From contig CAJVZX010000049.1 of NCBI GenBank assembly GCA_913020625.1, positions 1-5,113 on the forward strand: a stretch of DNA of 5,113 nt, given 5' to 3'. Of this stretch, positions 1 to 5,113 are shown piece by piece. Position numbers and translations under genes: made by a program. Numbering within the stretch: position 1 is the first letter of the stretch; each line of letters opens with the position of its first letter. Source of the DNA: an uncultured Pelagibacterales bacterium. Its GTDB lineage: Bacteria; Pseudomonadota; Alphaproteobacteria; Pelagibacterales; Pelagibacteraceae. The notes beneath the pieces are model-generated. The model was not told the DNA's origin. It worked only from the letters and a program-made list of their open reading frames with translations, and searched no databases.

Positions 1-1306
1 TTTTATTTGAAACATAAGACCAAGTTCTAACATTAGCAATTCTATTAGATATTGAGTCTACATTTCCTTCTAATTTATCTAAACTATTTAATTGTTTTTT
101 CATATATTTATTCAATACCTTTTTTTTACCTGAAGTTAAAAAACCAAAGACTTTGCTTACAACTTCCAAATGATGACCATATGTGTGTTTAACAAAATCT
201 GGGATTTGACAACATTCCCAAATAATTTCTAAAGAATTTTTTTCATTTAAAATATTATATTTAGAATGTTCTTTTAAAAAAAATTTTAGTAATTTTTCAT
301 CTTCACAATCATATATTCTTCTTAAAATTTTTTTTGTTGGCTTTTCATCTAAAGAATTGATTAAAGATTCAAAATTTTTAAAATTTAAATTTGAATTTCT
401 CCAAAAGATGTATTGTATTGGTTCTAATTTATGACTTTCTATCAGTTCTATTTCTTCAGCTGAAAGTTCTTTACAATCTCCCGTTATACCAAAACTACCA
501 TCATTTCTATAACGGCCTGCCCTTCCAGCAATTTGTGATATTTCAGATAAATTTAATTTTCTTAGCTTTTTTCCATCAAATTTTTTTAGACTTGAAAAAT
601 AAACATTATCCAAATCCATATTGAGCCCCATTCCTATTGCATCAGTTGCGACTAAATAATCTACGTCACCAGACTGATACAATTTGACTTGAGAATTTCT
701 TGTTTTTGGACTAAGAGAACCCATTACAATTGCTGAACCACCTTTTTGCCTTCTCACAAGTTCTGCAATTGCATATACTTCTTCAATTGAAAAAGCAATA
801 ATTGCACTTTTTGGGTTTAGTCTGGAAATTTTTTTATGCCCTACATAACTTAATTTTGAAAATCTATCTTTAAATATAAATTCAACTTTTTCTTCAAGAG
901 AATTAATTATATTTTTAATTGTGTGTGATCCTAAAAACATTGTTAATTTTTCTCCCCTAAAATTTAGTAATCTATCAGTAAACACATGTCCTCTTTCATT
1001 ATCAGCACACATTTGGATTTCATCTATAGCAACAAAATCTACTAATTTATTTAAAGGCATAGATTCAACGGTACATAAATAATATTTTGCATTCATAGGT
1101 ATTATTTTTTCTTCACCAGTAATTAGAGCAACTTTTGAAATATCAGTTCTTTGGATTATTTTGTCATATACTTCTCTTGCAAGTAGCCTCAGAGGAAATC
1201 CTATAATGCCACTTTCAAAACTGAGCATTGTTTCGATAGCAAGATGAGTTTTTCCTGTATTAGTTGGCCCAAGAACTGCTGTAATTTTTTTATTATTTAG
1301 ATTCAT
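1..1306 (-). CDS. Suv3-like superfamily 2 RNA helicase (partial, C-terminal end beyond left edge)
   Basis: Reading leftward from the ATG at 1306-1304 gives 435 codons without a stop, continuing past the window edge. Visible helicase motifs are Walker A GPTNTGKT (residues 13-20), motif Ia FPLRLLAREV (37-46), the DEIQ box (95-98) that marks the Suv3/Ski2-like group, LGSHT (125-129), motif V ATDAIGMGLN (220-229) and motif VI QIAGRAGR (258-265). After the two RecA-like domains comes a lysine-rich helical region containing IWECCQIPD (362-370), which resembles the C-terminal domain of alphaproteobacterial Suv3 homologues. By family it should be a cytoplasmic ATP-dependent RNA helicase; mitochondrial SUV3 unwinds RNA for the degradosome, but the bacterial role is less clear. 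The start is well supported: an in-frame TAA lies only four codons upstream (1321-1319). No Shine-Dalgarno sequence is seen; the ATG is preceded by an A-run. Bacterial homologues are usually much longer than 435 residues, so a substantial C-terminal part is missing here. Confidence 0.93.
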   Translation of the reverse strand, partial: MNLNNKKITAVLGPTNTGKTHLAIETMLSFESGIIGFPLRLLAREVYDKIIQRTDISKVALITGEEKIIPMNAKYYLCTVESMPLNKLVDFVAIDEIQMCADNERGHVFTDRLLNFRGEKLTMFLGSHTIKNIINSLEEKVEFIFKDRFSKLSYVGHKKISRLNPKSAIIAFSIEEVYAIAELVRRQKGGSAIVMGSLSPKTRNSQVKLYQSGDVDYLVATDAIGMGLNMDLDNVYFSSLKKFDGKKLRKLNLSEISQIAGRAGRYRNDGSFGITGDCKELSAEEIELIESHKLEPIQYIFWRNSNLNFKNFESLINSLDEKPTKKILRRIYDCEDEKLLKFFLKEHSKYNILNEKNSLEIIWECCQIPDFVKHTYGHHLEVVSKVFGFLTSGKKKVLNKYMKKQLNSLDKLEGNVDSISNRIANVRTWSYVSNK

Positions 1307-1344
1307 TTTTTTTGTGTTTTAATAATAGTTACATACTACATTTG

Positions 1345-1372
1345 GTAATACCTATAGAACAAAAGAAGTCTA
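1345..1372 (-). promoter_or_regulatory. Candidate sigma70-type promoter for the helicase gene
   Basis: On the minus strand, TAGACT (1372-1367, 4 of 6 to TTGACA) is followed after 16 bases by TATTAC (1350-1345, 4 of 6 to TATAAT). The expected transcript start is near 1338, leaving a leader of about 30 nt before the ATG at 1306. The match is weak and such pairs occur by chance in AT-rich DNA. The palindrome GGTAATACC (1344-1352) overlaps the -10 box, so an operator there is conceivable. Confidence 0.22.
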
Positions 1373-1401
1373 AAACATGACCGAATCACATGGGAAAAAG
1401 T

Positions 1402-1430
1402 TCTCATTTAAAATAATATAAAAAATGAGA
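1402..1430. repeat. Inverted repeat TCTCATTT-N13-AAATGAGA, candidate operator
   Basis: The arms at 1402-1409 and 1423-1430 are perfect reverse complements, with a 13-nt A/T-only spacer (1410-1422). The spacer ends in TATAAA (1417-1422), a 5-of-6 match to a -10 box for the plus-strand operon, although no good -35 lies upstream of it. If that box is used, a protein bound to both arms would cover the promoter of the ligase/aminotransferase pair. It could instead be a weak RNA hairpin if transcription starts upstream. By my rough estimate an 8-bp inverted repeat with a short spacer has perhaps a one-in-three chance of occurring somewhere in a region of this size and base composition, so function is unproven. 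Confidence 0.35.
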
Positions 1431-1488
1431 GTAACATAATTGTTAAAATTTCTATATGTTTTTTTTAATAAATTTATCAAATTAATGA

Positions 1489-3450
1489 ATGAAAAATAAC
1501 CTTTGGAAAAGTTCTGAAGAATTAGTTAAAAATTCTAATTTAAACAATTTTGAAAAATTTATTTCTAAAAATTATAACCTATCTTTTAATAATGATTATA
1601 AAAAAATATGTAAATGGAGTATAGAAAATTTAGGAGAATTCTGGAAATCAGTTTGGAATTTTGGAAAAATAAAAGGCAAATTAGGTAAAAATTTTTTTAT
1701 ATCGTCCAATATTTTTTATAAAAGTAAATTTTTAAATGATTCTTTTTTAAATTATTCTGAAAATCTTTTAAAAAAAGACGATGATTCTAAGGCACTTACG
1801 TTTATCAGCGAAAATGGATATAAAGAATATAGATCTTGGAAAGAACTTAAAAATAATACAATTAAATTATCTAATTGGTTAAAAGAAATTAATATTACTA
1901 AAAATGATAGAGTAGTAGCCTATCTACCTAATTGTATAGAGACTGTGGAAGCCTATCTTTCTAGTGCTTTAGTTGGAGCCATATGGTCTTCATGTTCACC
2001 TGATTTTGGAATAAGAGGAGTAATAGAAAGATTTTCGCAAATTAATCCAAAAGTATTATTTATTATTGATAAGTATTTTTATAATGGCAAAGAAATAGAT
2101 GTATCTAGCAGATTAAAAGAAATAGTAAAAGAGATACCTTCAATAAAGCATGTTGTTTTAATTAATTATCCAGGAGAAAAATTAAAAAAGGATAATATTA
2201 ATTTAAATAATATTAAAATATTAAATTGGAAAAAAATACTAGACCGCAAGATTACAAAAATTAATTTTGAATTGTTTGAATTTGATCATCCATTAGCAAT
2301 TTTATATTCAAGTGGAACAACAGGAAAACCAAAATGTATTTGTCATAGAGTTGGTGGGGTTTTGTTACAGCATTTTAAAGAACATAGTTTGCATTGCAAT
2401 ATTAAACCTAATGATAATGTATTTTATTTTACTACGTGTGGATGGATGATGTGGAATTGGCTTGTTAGTGTACTTGCTATTAATGCATCTATAGTTTTAT
2501 TTGATGGTTTTCCAATGTACAATAATGATGAATTATTAATTGATATAGTTGATAAGGAAAAAATAACTTTATTTGGAGTAAGCGCAAAATATATAGATAC
2601 ATTAAGAAAGAAAAAAATTAATGTAAATCAGAAATATAGTTTAAATAATTTAAGAACAATTTGTTCTACTGGTTCACCTTTGTCAGTAAGTGGTTTTGAG
2701 TATGTGTATCAAAACATTAAAAAAGATGTTCATCTTTCCTCAATTTCTGGAGGAACAGATATTATATCCTGTTTTGTATTAGGAAATGTTTATCAACCTG
2801 TAATTAGTGGAGAAATTCAAGGGAAAGGTCTGGGAATGGATGTAGATATATTAGATGAAAATAATAATTCAATTAAAAATGAAAAAGGTGAATTAGTCTG
2901 TAAAAAGCCATTTCCGTCAATGCCACTTAAATTTTGGAATGATAAAAATGATGAAAAATTTAAAGATGCATATTTTTCAAAATATAAAAATATTTGGTAT
3001 CACGGAGATTATGCAGAATTAAAAGATAGTGGTGGATTTATAATTTATGGACGTTCAGATACAACACTTAATCCAGGTGGTGTTAGATTAGGAACTGCGG
3101 AAATATATTCCGAACTAGAGAAATTTGAAGAAATTAAAGAATCTTTGGTAGTAGGCCAAGATTGGGATAATGATATAAGAATAATATTATTTTTAGTATT
3201 AAATTCAAATTTCCAGCTAAATTCTGAATTAATCTCAGATATAAAAAGAAGAATAAGACATAATTTGTCTCCAAGACATGTTCCGACAAAAATTATTGCA
3301 GTTACTGATATACCTAGAACTAAAAATGGAAAAATAGTTGAATTAGCAGTTAAAAATGTAATAGAAGGTAAGGATATAAAAAATAAAGAAGCATTAGAAA
3401 ATCCACATATTTTAGAACAATATAAAAATTTAAAAGAATTAAAAACTTAA
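1489..3450 (+). CDS. aacS: Acetoacetyl-CoA synthetase (acetoacetate--CoA ligase)
   Basis: This is a complete 653-residue adenylate-forming ligase, the usual length for acetoacetyl-CoA synthetases (EC 6.2.1.16), which make acetoacetyl-CoA from acetoacetate, ATP and CoA in the cytoplasm. An N-terminal acetyl-CoA-synthetase-type cap (about 35-95) precedes the ANL core. Motifs are the ATP loop YSSGTTGKPK (273-282), GWMMWNW (318-324, typical of this subfamily), SGGTD (420-424), the YHGD aspartate (D507), YGRSDTTLNPGGVR (520-533, hinge region) and the C-terminal catalytic lysine K615 in PRTKNGK. All key residues are present. The start at 1489 has no Shine-Dalgarno sequence. An overlapping ATG at 1485 is out of frame and stops after four codons. 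The stop overlaps the next gene's start by 1 nt (TAATG). Its product would feed thiolase to give acetyl-CoA, or enter polyhydroxybutyrate or ketone metabolism. The family is near certain; specificity for acetoacetate over a related short acid rests on overall motif resemblance. Confidence 0.93.
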   Translation: MKNNLWKSSEELVKNSNLNNFEKFISKNYNLSFNNDYKKICKWSIENLGEFWKSVWNFGKIKGKLGKNFFISSNIFYKSKFLNDSFLNYSENLLKKDDDSKALTFISENGYKEYRSWKELKNNTIKLSNWLKEINITKNDRVVAYLPNCIETVEAYLSSALVGAIWSSCSPDFGIRGVIERFSQINPKVLFIIDKYFYNGKEIDVSSRLKEIVKEIPSIKHVVLINYPGEKLKKDNINLNNIKILNWKKILDRKITKINFELFEFDHPLAILYSSGTTGKPKCICHRVGGVLLQHFKEHSLHCNIKPNDNVFYFTTCGWMMWNWLVSVLAINASIVLFDGFPMYNNDELLIDIVDKEKITLFGVSAKYIDTLRKKKINVNQKYSLNNLRTICSTGSPLSVSGFEYVYQNIKKDVHLSSISGGTDIISCFVLGNVYQPVISGEIQGKGLGMDVDILDENNNSIKNEKGELVCKKPFPSMPLKFWNDKNDEKFKDAYFSKYKNIWYHGDYAELKDSGGFIIYGRSDTTLNPGGVRLGTAEIYSELEKFEEIKESLVVGQDWDNDIRIILFLVLNSNFQLNSELISDIKRRIRHNLSPRHVPTKIIAVTDIPRTKNGKIVELAVKNVIEGKDIKNKEALENPHILEQYKNLKELKT

Positions 3451-3452
3451 TG
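3448..3452 (+). promoter_or_regulatory. TAATG stop-start overlap coupling ligase and aminotransferase
   Basis: The TAA stop of the ligase (3448-3450) and the ATG of the aminotransferase (3450-3452) share one A. The upstream bases are A-rich with no GGAGG-like sequence, so the second gene is probably translated by ribosomes finishing the first. This makes a shared transcript very likely and tends to keep the two proteins in step. Confidence 0.8.
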
Positions 3453-4676
3453 ATTAAAAATATAGTAAAAAATTTAAAACCTTCAGCGACTTTAAGAATG
3501 AATGAAGAGACAAAGAAACTTGAAACCCAAGGAACAAAAATTTTTAAGTTTGGTTTCGGCCAATCTCCATTTCAAATACCAAAAGATATTGTTGATGAAC
3601 TCAAAAATAATGCTTATCAGAATAAGTATTTACCAATGCAAGGATTACCTGAATTAAGATCTTCAATTTCAAGATATATAAATAATAAGAAAAAATATAA
3701 TTATGTTTCTGAAAATGTAATTATTGGACCAGGCACTAAAGAACTTATGTTTTTATTACATCTTTTGTTTGATGGAGATGTTATATTACCAGTACCTAGC
3801 TGGGTATCTTATGAGCCTCAAGCTTTGCTTGGAAGAAACAAAATTCATTGGCTTGAAACTACAAGTTTAAATAATTGGTTTCCAACTGCTGAATCATTAG
3901 AAAAAATTATAAGTAAAAATAAAAATAAAAATTATCTACTATTTTTAAACTCACCAAATAACCCTTCAGGACAAATTTGTAATAATTTAGAAGAAATTAG
4001 TGTTGTTGCAAAAAAAAATAATCTTATAATTTTATCAGATGAAATTTATTCAGAACTTAGTTTTAAAAAAGATTTTAAATCAATTGCAAATTACTGTCCT
4101 GAAAAAACAATTATAAGCAATGGTATGAGCAAATGGTGCGGAGCCGGAGGTTGGAGATTAGGATTTTTTATTATTCCAGAAAGTTTAAATGAAATAAAAA
4201 ATTCACTTAAAACTTTAGCTAGTGAAACTTTTTCTTCAGTAAATGCCCCAGCTCAATATGCAGCTATTGCAGCTTATGAAAATAACCATGATGAATATAT
4301 TGATAATTCTAAAAATATTTTAAAAGCAGTAGGAGAATATGTCTATGAAAATTTAAAATCAAATAAGGTGAGTATAAACAAGCCTGAGGGTGGATTTTAT
4401 TTAATGCCAGAGTTTTCCAACGAAAAATTTTCAGATTCAAATGAAATGTGTAGTAATCTTCTTAAAGAAACTGGCATAGCATTATTGCCAGGTTCAGTTT
4501 TTGGATTTTCTAAAAAAAAAATGACAGCTAGGCTAAGCTTTACAGATTTTAACGGTCAAGAATTTATGAAAAATATTTCTCAATCTCAAAAAATAGATCA
4601 AAATGTTCTTTTAAAATATGCTCCTAAAATTATAGAAGGAGTTGAAAAATTAAAAAATTGGTCTGAATCTATATAG
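3450..4676 (+). CDS. Class I/II PLP-dependent aminotransferase (aspartate aminotransferase superfamily)
   Basis: This is a complete 408-residue fold-type I PLP enzyme, normal for the family, transferring an amino group between an amino acid and a 2-oxo acid in the cytoplasm. Cofactor residues are all visible: GTK phosphate loop (95-97), W118 positioned to stack on the PLP ring, N171 in NSPNNPSG (167-174), D197 and Y200 in DEIY, Schiff-base lysine K228 in SNGMSK, and phosphate-binding R236 in GGWRLG. R361 in ARLSF should bind the substrate carboxylate. Residues giving side-chain specificity cannot be read by eye, so the amino acid substrate is left open. The ATG at 3450 shares one base with the ligase stop codon, which implies translational coupling; there is no strong Shine-Dalgarno sequence. 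The gene ends in tandem in-frame stops, TAG then TAA (4674-4679). Two long A-runs lie inside it: nine at 4010-4018 and ten at 4512-4521. An alternative role as a non-transaminating PLP enzyme such as a beta-lyase cannot be excluded. Confidence 0.9.
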   Translation: MIKNIVKNLKPSATLRMNEETKKLETQGTKIFKFGFGQSPFQIPKDIVDELKNNAYQNKYLPMQGLPELRSSISRYINNKKKYNYVSENVIIGPGTKELMFLLHLLFDGDVILPVPSWVSYEPQALLGRNKIHWLETTSLNNWFPTAESLEKIISKNKNKNYLLFLNSPNNPSGQICNNLEEISVVAKKNNLIILSDEIYSELSFKKDFKSIANYCPEKTIISNGMSKWCGAGGWRLGFFIIPESLNEIKNSLKTLASETFSSVNAPAQYAAIAAYENNHDEYIDNSKNILKAVGEYVYENLKSNKVSINKPEGGFYLMPEFSNEKFSDSNEMCSNLLKETGIALLPGSVFGFSKKKMTARLSFTDFNGQEFMKNISQSQKIDQNVLLKYAPKIIEGVEKLKNWSESI

Positions 4677-4779
4677 TAATATAAGCAAAATCAGGTTAAA
4701 AAAAATTATAAAGAATATAGACCAGACCCATATTTTCCTGTTAGGATAAAAATATATAAAACATTTTGGAGGGAAAATA
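4677..4779. other. Intergenic gap between aminotransferase and TRAP binding protein
   Basis: This is 103 bp of mostly A/T sequence. I find no GC-rich hairpin followed by a T-run, so no intrinsic terminator is visible after the aminotransferase, and read-through into the transporter gene is possible. A TATAAA at 4755-4760 with TTTTCC (4733-4738) 16 bases upstream could be a poor promoter; the -35 matches only 3 of 6. The segment 4720-4750 is somewhat less AT-rich. No small ORF or structured RNA is supported. Confidence 0.5.
4768..4773 (+). promoter_or_regulatory. Strong Shine-Dalgarno sequence of the TAXI binding-protein gene
   Basis: GGAGGG sits six bases upstream of the ATG at 4780, close to ideal spacing and pairing with the 16S rRNA tail. 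It is the only strong ribosome binding site in the window and fixes the start of the transporter gene. It suggests efficient translation, as expected for an abundant periplasmic binding protein. Confidence 0.88.
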
Positions 4780-5113
4780 ATGAAAAGAATAATAACATCC
4801 CTATCAAGTGCTCTATTAATTTTTGTTGCATCTTTATCTTTAACAAGTGTAGCAAAATCAGCGGAGTTCTTTACGATAGGTACTGGCGGACCAACTGGAG
4901 TTTATTTCCAGACTGGTAATGCAATTTGTAAAATGTTGCATAAATATGCTACTAGCGCTGAACACGGTAGAAAAAAAGGAGCGACAGATAAAGCTTATAG
5001 ATGTACCGCACCATCTACAGGTGGGTCTAACTATAATATTGGGCAAATCAAAGAAGGTGAGTTTCAATTTGGTGTAGCTCAGTCTGACTGGCAATTTCAT
5101 GCTTACAATGGTT
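4780..5113 (+). CDS. TAXI-family TRAP transporter solute-binding protein (partial, 5' end)
   Basis: The first 111 codons are present; the rest lies beyond the right edge. Residues 1 to about 25-28 form a Sec signal peptide: MKR positive start, hydrophobic core (about 8-22), then SVAKSA, with cleavage most likely after A25 or soon after. The mature start EFFTIGTGGPTGVYF (29-43) is the characteristic opening of TAXI (TRAP-associated extracytoplasmic immunogenic) proteins. It is followed by C50 and C75, which may form a disulfide, STGGS (79-83), and GVAQSDWQFHAYNG (98-111). Family proteins capture a solute in the periplasm and deliver it to a fused TRAP membrane subunit driven by an ion gradient; some known members bind glutamate or other dicarboxylates, but the ligand here is not readable. 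TAXI proteins are usually about 320-350 residues, so roughly two thirds is missing. The gene is clearly less AT-rich than its neighbours (98 of 240 bases G/C at 4861-5100). The membrane subunit would be expected to the right. Confidence 0.92.
   Translation, partial: MKRIITSLSSALLIFVASLSLTSVAKSAEFFTIGTGGPTGVYFQTGNAICKMLHKYATSAEHGRKKGATDKAYRCTAPSTGGSNYNIGQIKEGEFQFGVAQSDWQFHAYNG

Larger units (their letters stand above)
1307..1488. other. Divergent intergenic region between helicase and acetoacetyl-CoA synthetase
   Basis: This 182-bp AT-rich gap separates two divergent start codons and must hold the promoters for both directions. It contains a candidate minus-strand promoter (1345-1372), a perfect 8-bp inverted repeat (1402-1409 with 1423-1430) around a TATAAA, a 9-bp palindrome GGTAATACC (1344-1352), and two CATG tetramers at 1376 and 1389. 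The stretch from about 1351 to 1403 is less AT-rich than the rest. I see no coding potential, tRNA or hairpin-plus-T-run terminator here. Confidence 0.7.

Noticed and set aside
391..624. A 77-codon plus-strand open frame with a hydrophobic translation
   Set aside because: It lies wholly inside the helicase gene on the opposite strand, which carries continuous family motifs; the hydrophobic look comes from T-rich antisense codons, and it has no ribosome binding site.
1459..1466. Run of eight T's as a possible intrinsic terminator
   Set aside because: No stable GC-containing stem lies directly before it, and it sits just upstream of a start codon between divergent genes, where no transcript would be expected to end.
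1307..1488. Possible small RNA gene or riboswitch in the divergent region
   Set aside because: Apart from the 8-bp inverted repeat and a distant 5-bp pairing (1356-1360 with 1400-1404), I could find no consistent secondary structure or known riboswitch core.
1485..1499. An ATG at 1485 as an alternative start for the ligase
   Set aside because: It is in another frame and reaches TAA after four codons; the ATG at 1489 is in frame with the ligase.
4698..4705. Run of eight A's after the aminotransferase as part of a bidirectional terminator
   Set aside because: No inverted repeat flanks it on either side, so there is no hairpin to support termination.
4858..5100. An 80-codon minus-strand open frame
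   Set aside because: It is antisense to the TAXI binding-protein gene, whose signal peptide, Shine-Dalgarno sequence and conserved motifs are all clear; the translation resembles no family I know.

Overview
The window is about 5.1 kb of very AT-rich DNA. Hand counts give roughly 17-32% GC in stretches of the acetoacetyl-CoA synthetase gene and 41% in part of the transporter gene at the right edge. Intergenic gaps are short, genes are tightly packed, and codons are strongly A/T-ending. These traits, an alphaproteobacterial Suv3-type helicase and a TAXI-type TRAP binding protein together suggest a streamlined marine alphaproteobacterium of the SAR11/Pelagibacterales kind. That placement is inference from composition and gene content, not from a marker gene.

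Layout, left to right. (1) On the minus strand, a Suv3-like superfamily 2 RNA helicase starts at 1306 and runs off the left edge, giving 435 codons of its N-terminal part. (2) A 182-bp divergent intergenic region (1307-1488) holds a perfect 8-bp inverted repeat around a TATAAA box, plus a weak candidate helicase promoter. (3) On the plus strand, a complete acetoacetyl-CoA synthetase (1489-3450) is followed with a 1-nt TAATG overlap by a complete class I/II PLP aminotransferase (3450-4676). (4) A 103-bp gap (4677-4779) ends in a strong Shine-Dalgarno sequence. (5) The 5' part of a TAXI-family TRAP transporter solute-binding protein (4780 onward) follows and is cut by the right edge.

How they may work together: the ligase and aminotransferase are almost certainly cotranscribed and translationally coupled. 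A plausible but unproven reading is a small amino-acid/keto-acid catabolic unit. The aminotransferase would move the amino group of an amino acid, and the ligase would activate acetoacetate (or a related acid) to its CoA thioester for thiolysis to acetyl-CoA. The TRAP binding protein may import an organic acid or amino acid feeding this unit, but it has its own ribosome binding site and possibly its own promoter. The helicase is divergent and probably has an unrelated job in RNA metabolism.

Every gene falls into a recognisable family. I see no CRISPR array, insertion sequence, tRNA, rRNA or clear new system. The points most worth a second look are the unusual coupled gene pair, the inverted repeat in the divergent region, and the sharp change in composition and ribosome-binding signal at the transporter gene.
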